This document shows, one piece after another, positions 33,919-42,285 of a DNA stretch of 64,000 bases (positions are counted from its first letter, which is position 1; each line of letters starts with the position of its first letter). Source of the stretch: Alkalinema sp. CACIAM 70d (lineage in GTDB: Bacteria; Cyanobacteriota; Cyanobacteriia; Leptolyngbyales; Leptolyngbyaceae); NCBI GenBank assembly GCA_002148405.1, contig MUGG01000218.1:186001-250000 (forward strand), in the 5' to 3' direction. The position numbers were made by a program, and so were the translations under genes. The notes below the pieces were generated by a model. That model saw nothing but the letters and a program-made list of their open reading frames with translations. It had not been told where the DNA came from and did not search any database.

Positions 33919-36405
33919 ATGAAAGTGCAGGCGATCGTTGCAGTGTTAGGGGTGGTAGTTGGCGTCACCACAGGGATGAAAGGCACGATCGCTCAAGTCC
34001 TACCGGATGGTAGTTTGCCCACTAGCGTAACAAACTCCAATAATTTGAACTTTACGATCAACGGTGGTGCGCGATCGGGGGACAATTTATTTCACAGCTT
34101 CAGCCAGTTTTCGGTTCCGACCGGGGGATCTGCATTTTTTAATAATGCGTTGGATGTGCAGAATATCTTTGCGCGGGTGACGGGTGGTACTACCTCAAAT
34201 ATCGATGGCACCTTGAAAGCCAATGGTAGCGCTAATTTATTTTTGCTGAATCCCAGTGGGGTTTTGTTTGGCCCAAATGCGAAGTTGAATATTGGTGGTT
34301 CCTTTATTGGTACCACTGCGAATAGCATTCAGTTTGCCGATGGGACAGTGTTTAGTGCCGTTAGTCCAAGTGGTTCACCGTTGTTAACCATAAGTGCGCC
34401 TATTGGCTTGCAAATGGGCAGCAATCCCACGCCGATCGCTGTACAAGGTACTGGCTACGCTTTAACTGCTAGTAATTCTCTGGCTCCTCTGACGCAAAAT
34501 CCTAGTGCTTCAGAACTGCGGGTCAATCCTGGAAAAACTTTGGCACTGGTGGGAGGTAATCTGAACTTGAGCGGGGCAACTCTTAATGCACCCCAAGGGC
34601 GGGTGGAATTAGGGAGTTTGAGCGGCGCAGGACTCGTGAGTCTGACACCGATCGCCCAAGGTTATCAGCTAGGCTACCAGAATGGCCAAAGTTTTGGGGA
34701 TATTAATCTCAATCAAAAATCTGTGCTAACGATCGGCGCATTGCCTAGCGTGGGAGCCTTGAATGCAGGTTCGGTACAGTTGCAGGGACGGCAGATTCAA
34801 TTTAGTGACGGGTCGCTCATCTTTTCCAAAAATCTTGGAACTGTGGCGGGTGGTGAGATTGTTTTACAGGCTTCCGAAGGGATTGATATTGTCGGTACTA
34901 CGGCCAATGCCCAAATCCGCAGTGGCATTCGAACTGAAGCTTTAAATACTGGCACCGGCTCATCCATCCGGATTGTGGCTCCTCGTCTCACGCTTTCCCA
35001 AGGAGCAGGGATTAACAACAATGCCTTTGGTTTTGCCGCCAGTGGTTCCATTCAAATTGATGCAGGAACGGTTGAGGTATCCGGTTCTTCCCAAATTAAC
35101 CCCACAGGCGTAACTTCGCTCACCACTAGCTCTCGAACTGCTAAGTCCGCAGGCAATCTCACGATTAATAGTAATAATCTGTTGGTTTCTGGGGGAGCTG
35201 CCATTTCGTCAATCGCCTTTGCATCGGGTGCTTCCGGGCAAGTCACTGTTCGCAGTACCGAGACCACAATTACAGGAGATAACCCGGCAGGTCTATACAG
35301 CAATATTAGTGCAATTACTTATGGGATAGGCAATGCCCAAACTGTTACGTTAGATACGGCTCGGTTACAACTGCTGAATGGAGGAGCTGTTTCTACGACA
35401 TCCTTTTTGATTGGTCAAGCTGGAGATTTAAATATTAATGCAACGGAGTCAATTCTGATCAGTGGTCGTAGTAAACTCAGCAACAGTAGCATTAATTCTG
35501 CTGTGATACCTCCTGAGCCACTGCTTCAGAAATTATTTAGTTTGCCAAATATTCTGTCAGCCAATTCTGGCAATGTGAATATTAACACTCCAACTCTTAC
35601 CTTAACGAATGGCGGTACAGTGAGTGTGACGAATCCGGGCACGGGGAATGGTGGAACAATCTCGATCGCTGCCAATATCCTCAATCTCGATCGCCAGGGC
35701 AGTTTGGCTGCTGCCACCAAATCTGGTGAAGGCGGTAATATTAGTCTCCAGATTCGAGATTTGCTGTTGATGCGTCGTGGCAGTTTTATTAGTACGACGG
35801 CTGGTGGAACTGGGAATGGTGGTGATATTATATTAAATACCCCGATTATTGTTGGATTAGAAAACAGTGACATTATTGCCAATGCCTTTCAAGGTCGTGG
35901 TGGCAATATTCACATTACCACTCAAAACATTTTAGGGTTAAAGTTTCGCGATCGCTTAACACCTGAAAATGACATCACAGCGAGTTCAGAATTCGGTTTG
36001 AGCGGTAATGTGCAGGTCAATACGATCGGGGTTGACCCGAATGCAGGCTTAACAGAACTTCCCGTGAATGTGGCTGACCCGAGTCAAAAAATCGCGACGG
36101 GTTGTTCGAGCACCCAAGGCAGTCAGTTTGTGGCTACAGGACGAGGGGGAGTGCCCCAGAACCCGAATCAGCAAGTGATGAGCGATCGAACTTGGAATGA
36201 TCTACGGGATTTATCCGCCTATCGTGGCCAGTCCAGCACCGTTGCGGCCAGTCCTGCGGATCCTTCTACTCTCGTTCAAGCCTCGGGATTTCAACATAAT
36301 GCCGATGGCACGATCTCGCTGATCGCCAGTCCCACAACTGTTTCCGCATCGTCGATCGCCACCTGTAGTCATGGATCTATAATCACTGCAACGGTGTATC
36401 CGTAA
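33919..36405 (+). CDS. TpsA exoprotein 2
   Basis: 828 residues. Signal peptide MKVQAIVAVLGVVVGVTTGM, shorter than in copy 1, then mature start near AQVLPDGSLPTSV. The TPS domain carries DGTLKANGSANLFLLNPSG. The beta-helix region has Ser/Thr-rich and Asn-rich rungs (SGSSQINPTGVTSLTTSSRT) and is not alignable in detail with its neighbours. The C-terminal domain is almost identical to that of copy 5 (GRGGVPQNPNQQVMSDRTW then QSSTVAASPA), down to the nucleotide level from about 36,120 to 36,350. The tail SHGSIITATVYP is unique. The gene is intact. Confidence 0.9.
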   Translation: MKVQAIVAVLGVVVGVTTGMKGTIAQVLPDGSLPTSVTNSNNLNFTINGGARSGDNLFHSFSQFSVPTGGSAFFNNALDVQNIFARVTGGTTSNIDGTLKANGSANLFLLNPSGVLFGPNAKLNIGGSFIGTTANSIQFADGTVFSAVSPSGSPLLTISAPIGLQMGSNPTPIAVQGTGYALTASNSLAPLTQNPSASELRVNPGKTLALVGGNLNLSGATLNAPQGRVELGSLSGAGLVSLTPIAQGYQLGYQNGQSFGDINLNQKSVLTIGALPSVGALNAGSVQLQGRQIQFSDGSLIFSKNLGTVAGGEIVLQASEGIDIVGTTANAQIRSGIRTEALNTGTGSSIRIVAPRLTLSQGAGINNNAFGFAASGSIQIDAGTVEVSGSSQINPTGVTSLTTSSRTAKSAGNLTINSNNLLVSGGAAISSIAFASGASGQVTVRSTETTITGDNPAGLYSNISAITYGIGNAQTVTLDTARLQLLNGGAVSTTSFLIGQAGDLNINATESILISGRSKLSNSSINSAVIPPEPLLQKLFSLPNILSANSGNVNINTPTLTLTNGGTVSVTNPGTGNGGTISIAANILNLDRQGSLAAATKSGEGGNISLQIRDLLLMRRGSFISTTAGGTGNGGDIILNTPIIVGLENSDIIANAFQGRGGNIHITTQNILGLKFRDRLTPENDITASSEFGLSGNVQVNTIGVDPNAGLTELPVNVADPSQKIATGCSSTQGSQFVATGRGGVPQNPNQQVMSDRTWNDLRDLSAYRGQSSTVAASPADPSTLVQASGFQHNADGTISLIASPTTVSASSIATCSHGSIITATVYP

Positions 36406-36559
36406 GACTACTATCAGCAAAATCAATCAATTTAGACTCGTATTCTCCGCCAAGTCTTACAAAATTCGCTTCTCGGTTCCCCTGAACGTTGACTAGGGCA
36501 AACTAGGCTGAGTTTATTATCAGTCTTCGCACAATCAATTGGGTAAGGAGCTAGGGTTT

Positions 36560-39199
36560 ATGCGTGGGAGAATGGTCAATGCATTGTTGTTCGCGATCGG
36601 ACTACTTGCGGTAAGCACCATTCCTACACTGGCTCAAGTGGTGCCTGACGGGAGCTTATCAACAACAGTCACTGCGACAGGTCAGAACTTTACAATCAAC
36701 AACGGCAATTTAGTTGGCGGCAATCTCTTTCACAGTTTTCGCCAGTTTTCGGTGCCCACCAGCGGCTCTGCCTTTTTTAACAACGCATTGACGGTTCAAA
36801 ATATCTTTGCGCGAGTGACGGGTGGTACAGCCTCAAATATTGATGGACTCATTAAAGCCAATGGGACAGCAAATTTATTTCTGCTCAATCCCAGTGGCAT
36901 TTTATTTGGCCCCAATGCCTCATTGAATCTTGGGGGTTCATTTCTTGGAACGACAGCGAGTCGTGTTCAATTTGCGGATGGAACTGAGTTTAGTGCTGTG
37001 AACTCCGGAACACCTTTGTTAACCATGAGTGCACCGATCGGTCTGCAAATGGGAAATACGGCTGCTCCGATTACGGTTAATGGTAGCCAATTAAAGCTGT
37101 CTGCCAAGAAGACAATAGCACTCTTGGGGAATAATGTCACGTTTAATAAAGGGCGGGTGACGATTGTAGATGGGCATGTTTCTATTGGCAGTGCTGCTCC
37201 TAACAATCGGGTCAAACTGTCTGTGCAACCTTTTGAATTAGATTACAGTAGCGTCAATCAATTTAATAACATCACTTTGAGCAACGCTAGTACCATTAAT
37301 ACCAGTGGCTTGATGGGTGGAGCGATTACTTTGCAAGGTAAGGCAATTACGCTCTCCCAAGGTTCGATTCTGGCTTCTCATACGGGGGGAACCTCTCCAG
37401 GTCGGGGGATTTATTTAAAAGCGAGTGAATTGGTTGACTTGCAAGGGGTTCCCACCAGTTCTGCCAATACCGCGATCGCGGCTCACTCCCAACTCAGCGC
37501 TACGGCAAAAGGGGGCGATGTAACCATTGAAGCCCCTTATTTTCGGATGACCAATGGTGCAGCAGTGGATCTCAGAGCTATTGGAGCGGGAGATGCGGGC
37601 AATATTATCATTAAGGCTGGTCAAGTTGATATTGTTGGGGAAGCGCTGAATCCAGTTACTAAGCAACGAGTTGGTATTAGTACCCTGGCTTCCAATACGA
37701 TTCTTGGTTCATCGGGTAGAGGTGGAGATATCAGGATCGAGGCAACTGAGGTTAATATCCGAGATGGAGCGGAACTGCGCGCCAGTGCCAGAGGCAAAGG
37801 CGACGGGGGCAATATACACATCTCCGCCGATCGGTTGAATGTCACAGGGGAAACGGCCACAGCAGAACCTGCGTTTTTGACAGGCATTACAACGAGTAAC
37901 CGGGAATACGCCACAGGCAAAGGTGGAGATATTGTTCTAAACGTCCGGAAGATTGCAGTGTTAAATGGGCCAGGAATCAGAACTGGAACCTACGGAGAAG
38001 GGGCTTCAGGAAATATATTGGTCAATGCTGACGAAGTCACGATCGCAGGAAGTTCATCAAAAGGCGTTTCTAGTCGATTTTTCTCTTCTGCGAATGGCAA
38101 TTATAATTTCAACACTGAGCAATTGATTAGTTTGGGGCAGGCTAACGGTGGGGATATTACCTTTAATGTCAATACATTAAACTTACTGGATGGAGGAAGG
38201 ATTTCTACTTCGACTGAGACCTACGGTCGTTCTGGCAAACTGTCCATTCAGGCACAATCCGTCAATATCGCAGGGGTCAGTCGAACTCCAGCAGAAAGTC
38301 TGTTGTATTCCCTAGATGCGACAGGCCCCAGTGGATTGTCCGCTTCTTCTACGGGGCCAGGACATGCAGGTTCCGTATACCTCTCTACCCAGAATTTGCA
38401 GCTTAGCAATCAGGGTGAAATTGTTGTCAGTGGTCAGAAGCTGGGAGATGCTGGAAATATCTTCATTCAGGCGAATAACGTTCGTCTTGATCAAGCTGCT
38501 AAATTACGGGCTGAAGCGACTGCTGGGAGTCAAGGTAATATCAATCTTACAGCCAAAACTTTGTTGCTGCGCCACGGTAGCGTGATTACTGCAAATGCTG
38601 CTGGAACTGCTAATGGAGGTAATATTATTCTCAATGCTCCTATTATTGTTGGACTAGAAAATAGTGACATTATTGCAAATGCAACTAAGGGTCGAGGTGG
38701 GAATATTAATATTACAACTCAAGGCATTTTTGGCTTAAAGTATCGCGATCGCTTAACGCCTGAGAATGATATTACCGCAAGTTCAGAATTTGGGATTAAT
38801 GGAACAGTGCAGGTAAATACGATCGGAACAGACCCAAATGCAGGCTTAACCGAATTGCCCGTGAATGTGGCTGACCCGAGTCAAAAAATTGCGACGGGTT
38901 GTTCGAGCACCCAAGGCAGTCAGTTTGTGGCTACAGGACGGGGGGGATTGCCGCCCAATCCCAATCAGGAATCAACCAACGATCGAACCTGGAATGATTT
39001 GCGCGATCTGTCTGCCTATCGTGGCCATGCCAGCACGGTCGCTGCCAGTCCTGCGCCTCAATCCACACTAATCCAAGCCTCAGGGTTTCAACGGAATGCG
39101 GATGGTACGATCGTCCTCATTGCTAGCCCTGCACCCGTCAATCCAGCCACACTTGCGACTTGTAGTGGTTCTAATATCACAACGGCTCATACCCTCTAA
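36560..39199 (+). CDS. TpsA exoprotein 3
   Basis: 879 residues. ATG 36560 is chosen (AAGGAG at 36545-36550) over TTG 36539. The signal peptide MRGRMVNALLFAIGLLAVSTIPTLA differs from the MKxQSIVGVLG type of copies 4-6, while the TPS domain resembles copy 1 (STTVTATGQNFTINNGN). After the TPS domain there is no canonical GNV/TLALVGGN rung pair; instead LKLSAKKTIALLGNNVTF. The beta-helix is Asp- and Arg-richer (VNIRDGAELRASARGKGDGG). The C-terminal domain is conserved and ends GSNITTAHTL. The 154-bp spacer before this gene is not of the conserved type. Confidence 0.9.
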   Translation: MRGRMVNALLFAIGLLAVSTIPTLAQVVPDGSLSTTVTATGQNFTINNGNLVGGNLFHSFRQFSVPTSGSAFFNNALTVQNIFARVTGGTASNIDGLIKANGTANLFLLNPSGILFGPNASLNLGGSFLGTTASRVQFADGTEFSAVNSGTPLLTMSAPIGLQMGNTAAPITVNGSQLKLSAKKTIALLGNNVTFNKGRVTIVDGHVSIGSAAPNNRVKLSVQPFELDYSSVNQFNNITLSNASTINTSGLMGGAITLQGKAITLSQGSILASHTGGTSPGRGIYLKASELVDLQGVPTSSANTAIAAHSQLSATAKGGDVTIEAPYFRMTNGAAVDLRAIGAGDAGNIIIKAGQVDIVGEALNPVTKQRVGISTLASNTILGSSGRGGDIRIEATEVNIRDGAELRASARGKGDGGNIHISADRLNVTGETATAEPAFLTGITTSNREYATGKGGDIVLNVRKIAVLNGPGIRTGTYGEGASGNILVNADEVTIAGSSSKGVSSRFFSSANGNYNFNTEQLISLGQANGGDITFNVNTLNLLDGGRISTSTETYGRSGKLSIQAQSVNIAGVSRTPAESLLYSLDATGPSGLSASSTGPGHAGSVYLSTQNLQLSNQGEIVVSGQKLGDAGNIFIQANNVRLDQAAKLRAEATAGSQGNINLTAKTLLLRHGSVITANAAGTANGGNIILNAPIIVGLENSDIIANATKGRGGNINITTQGIFGLKYRDRLTPENDITASSEFGINGTVQVNTIGTDPNAGLTELPVNVADPSQKIATGCSSTQGSQFVATGRGGLPPNPNQESTNDRTWNDLRDLSAYRGHASTVAASPAPQSTLIQASGFQRNADGTIVLIASPAPVNPATLATCSGSNITTAHTL

Positions 39200-39200
39200 A

Positions 39201-39289
39201 AATGCAAAACTCGATTACGTCAGTTCACTGAGCTAGACGCAACGGTATCCGGGCACCCTAGGCCAGAAATCTCTGGAGTGCGGGTTCGG
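39201..39289 (+). repeat. Conserved inter-TpsA spacer, copy a
   Basis: From AATGCAAAAC to the start codon, with CAACGGTATCCGGGCACCCT at 39240-39259 and then GGCCAGAAATCTCTGGAGT. It is closely similar to the spacers at 42201-42285 and 47506-47586. Confidence 0.7.
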
Positions 39290-42199
39290 ATGAAGACTCA
39301 GTCGATCGTGGGTGTGTTGGGATTATTAGCAGGGATACTATCAGGGATAGACCGTGCCAGTGCCCAAGTCATTCCCGATGGTAGCCTGCCTACAACAGTC
39401 ACTATTTCTAACGCACGGGATTTTACGATCAACGGGGGTGCCCGATCGGGCAGCAACTTATTTCACAGCTTCAGCCAGTTTTCAGTCCCCACGGGCGGGT
39501 CTGCGGTTTTCAACAATGCACTGGATGTGCAAAACATTTTTGCGCGGGTGACGGGGGGCACGGCATCCAACATTGATGGACTTCTGAAGGCCAATGGCAC
39601 TGCCAGCTTATTCCTGCTCAATCCCAGCGGTATTTTATTTGGCCCCAATGCCTTCCTGAATGTGGGAGGTTCGTTTATTGGGACGACGGCAAGTAGCGTT
39701 AAGTTTGCCGATGGGACAGAATTTAGCACAGTCAATCCGAGCAATCCGCCTTTGCTGACGATGAGTGCACCGATCGGGCTGCAAATGGGCAATCCTCCCA
39801 CAACGATAGCAGTGCAAGGCAAAGGCAATGATGCGATGTTCCCCACTGCGAATCTAGGTCTGGTTGCCAGTCCTGGAAAAACCCTAGCTTTAGTTGGCGG
39901 GAATGTTACATTTTCTGGAGGTGTTGTCACGGCTCCGGCTGGGCGCATTGAACTGGGTGCCGTGACGAACGGGACCGTTGGCTTAGTTAGGACACCGGTG
40001 GGTTGGCAATTGGGATATGCCCAGGCGCAGGAATTAGGGGCTGTGAATTTAACCCAACGATCGTCGTTGTGGGCTCCGGCTGCGGCGACCAATCCCTTTG
40101 GTGGGATTCAAGTCGTGGGACGGGATGTAGTCTTAAACCAATCTCAAATTGCAGCAGCGGCGATCGGCAATGCAACCAGTAGCAATATTCAGATTCAAGC
40201 CCAGCGATCGCTGAGTCTCGGGGGCATCTCTGCCAATGCCCAAGCTCCCAGTGCTTGGATTGTTAATTTAGTGGGCCAGGGAGCTGCCGGAAATAGTGGA
40301 GCGGTCAGCGTTCAAACAGGGAACTTGGTGTTGCAGGAGGGTGCCGCGATCGAAACCCTCAGCTTGGGGTCTGGGAAGGCGGGTGACCTTCAGGTTCGGG
40401 CCGAAACGATCTCCGCCCATGGGACTGTTGCCGTCAAATCGCCCCTTTCCCCGATCGGGAGCAGTAGCAGTCGCATTGGCAGCAATGTTTATGCATCTGG
40501 ATCAGGGGGCAATTTGGATATCGCTGCGCGGCAAATCCGACTAACTGATAGTGGTTTTATCGGGACATTAGGTTTACCGGGTGCAACAGGATCGATCGGC
40601 AATGTCACGGTTGCGGCAACGGATGATATTACCGCTAGTGGAATCAGTCCCCTCAGTTTGCTGTCCAGCGGGATTGCCAGTGATACGTTTGGGCGTGGAA
40701 ATGGGGGTGCTGTGCAACTTTCTACAGGCACACTGCACCTCACTGATGGAGCGCAAGTGGGAACCATAACCGCACGGTTAGCGGGCATTCCAGGCTCGGG
40801 TTTGGGCAATGCAGGCGATGTCACCGTGATGGCTCGCGAGTCCATTATCCTCAGTGGTACCAGTCCGGATCGTCCCAATCAAATCAGCTATTTGGGCAGT
40901 GGCACTATTGGGGCGGGTAATGGGGGAACGGTGAGGGTGATTGCGCCAAGACTCTTGTTGGAAGCGGGGGCTGGGCTAGGTACTTCGACCTTGCCGGTTG
41001 TGGGAAATTTAGGCGATCGCGCCCAAGCCAATCATTTAGGCAATGCGGGCGATGTTCTGTTACAAATTGCCGATTCCATTGAAGTACGTGGGTATCACCC
41101 GTTTCCCATTCTTCCTAGTTCAGTGGGCAGTTTCACCTTTGGGAGTGGTCATGCTGGTAATGTGATTTTGCAAACCACCCATCTAGCGGCTCGGGATGGG
41201 GGCAGTATCCTAAGTGCAACTTCTGCGACGGGAAATGCAGGAAATTTAACGATTCAAGCGAAAGATATTTTGATTGACAATTACGCTTCGATCGCGACTA
41301 GCGCTTTTCTTTCAGGTTCCACTGGACAGCAATTTTACAACCTGCCCGATCGTCCTACTGGCAATACTGGAGAACTCACTTTAAATACAGAACAACTGAT
41401 TATTCGTAATCAGGGAATGGTGAATGTATACCATCGGGGTATTGGTAACGCGGGGCAATTAAATATTCAAGCTAACCAAGTCATTTTAGATAGTGGAAAT
41501 ATACGGGCTTCGACATTTTCAGGGCAAGGGGGCGATATCCAACTCCAAGTCCGCGATTTGATTTTGCTGCGTCACGGTAGTCAAATTACAGCGACTTCTG
41601 GGGGCAGTGGGAATGGCGGAAACATCAAAATCCAAAACAAGTTTTTAGTGGGCACTGAGAATAGTGATATTGTTGCCAATGCTTTTCGAGGACAGGGCGG
41701 GAACATTCAAATTACGACTCAAGGAATCTTTGGCCTTGCCTATCGGCTACAACAAACGCCTGAGAGTGATATCACGGCCAGTTCTGAGTTTGGAGTGAAT
41801 GGAACTGTTAACGTGAATACAATCGGCACTGAGCCGAATGTAGGTTTAACGGAATTACCTGTGAATGTCACTGACTCGAGTCAGAAAATTGCAACGGGGT
41901 GTTCGAAGACTCAAGGGAGCCAATTTATAGCAACAGGACGGGGAGGATTACCGCCCAATCCGAACCAGGAAATGATGGTAACGCTTGTGTGGAGTGACCT
42001 CCGCGATATATCGGCCTATCAAGGACATCGAGGTATTGTTGTTGCAAGTCCTGTCAATCAGCCCACTTTAGTTCAAGCCTCTGGTTTTCAACGGAATGCG
42101 GATGGCACGATCGAACTAGTTGCCAGTTCTACACCTGTTCCCGCAGCATCGATCGCCACCTGTAGTGATTCCAGCCTCAAAACAGCCCATGCCTTCTAA
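39290..42199 (+). CDS. TpsA exoprotein 4 (longest)
   Basis: 969 residues, the longest of the array. ATG 39290 aligns with the MKxQSIVGVLG starts of copies 5 and 6; the GTG at 39278 is not used. The extra length is in the beta-helix, which holds additional rungs with Pro/Ser-rich loops (SPLSPIGSSSSRIGSN, GYHPFPILPSSVGSF). In the C-terminal domain, several positions otherwise constant differ: TPESDITASSEFGVNG, GCSKTQGSQFIATGRGG and LVWSDLRDISAYQGHRG in place of RTWNDLRDLSAYRG. It is the most divergent intact copy at this end, so it has not been homogenised with copies 2, 5 and 6. It ends DSSLKTAHAF. Confidence 0.9.
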   Translation: MKTQSIVGVLGLLAGILSGIDRASAQVIPDGSLPTTVTISNARDFTINGGARSGSNLFHSFSQFSVPTGGSAVFNNALDVQNIFARVTGGTASNIDGLLKANGTASLFLLNPSGILFGPNAFLNVGGSFIGTTASSVKFADGTEFSTVNPSNPPLLTMSAPIGLQMGNPPTTIAVQGKGNDAMFPTANLGLVASPGKTLALVGGNVTFSGGVVTAPAGRIELGAVTNGTVGLVRTPVGWQLGYAQAQELGAVNLTQRSSLWAPAAATNPFGGIQVVGRDVVLNQSQIAAAAIGNATSSNIQIQAQRSLSLGGISANAQAPSAWIVNLVGQGAAGNSGAVSVQTGNLVLQEGAAIETLSLGSGKAGDLQVRAETISAHGTVAVKSPLSPIGSSSSRIGSNVYASGSGGNLDIAARQIRLTDSGFIGTLGLPGATGSIGNVTVAATDDITASGISPLSLLSSGIASDTFGRGNGGAVQLSTGTLHLTDGAQVGTITARLAGIPGSGLGNAGDVTVMARESIILSGTSPDRPNQISYLGSGTIGAGNGGTVRVIAPRLLLEAGAGLGTSTLPVVGNLGDRAQANHLGNAGDVLLQIADSIEVRGYHPFPILPSSVGSFTFGSGHAGNVILQTTHLAARDGGSILSATSATGNAGNLTIQAKDILIDNYASIATSAFLSGSTGQQFYNLPDRPTGNTGELTLNTEQLIIRNQGMVNVYHRGIGNAGQLNIQANQVILDSGNIRASTFSGQGGDIQLQVRDLILLRHGSQITATSGGSGNGGNIKIQNKFLVGTENSDIVANAFRGQGGNIQITTQGIFGLAYRLQQTPESDITASSEFGVNGTVNVNTIGTEPNVGLTELPVNVTDSSQKIATGCSKTQGSQFIATGRGGLPPNPNQEMMVTLVWSDLRDISAYQGHRGIVVASPVNQPTLVQASGFQRNADGTIELVASSTPVPAASIATCSDSSLKTAHAF

Positions 42200-42200
42200 A

Positions 42201-42285
42201 GATGCAAAACGGGATTATGTTAGTTCACTGAGCTAAAGGCAACGGTATCCGGGCACCCTAGGGCAGAAGTTTCTGGAGTACTCTG
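42201..42285 (+). repeat. Conserved inter-TpsA spacer, copy b
   Basis: Contains TTCACTGAGCTAAAGGCAAC and GGTATCCGGGCACCCTAGGG, then CAGAAGTTTCTGGAGTACTC before the ATG. The GGAG near its end acts as ribosome-binding site. Confidence 0.7.

Noticed and set aside
39463-40092. Long minus-strand open frame (209 codons) and similar antisense frames opposite every TpsA TPS domain
   Set aside because: They recur at the same place in each paralogue because the sense codons are conserved; they show no protein family pattern or ribosome-binding site.
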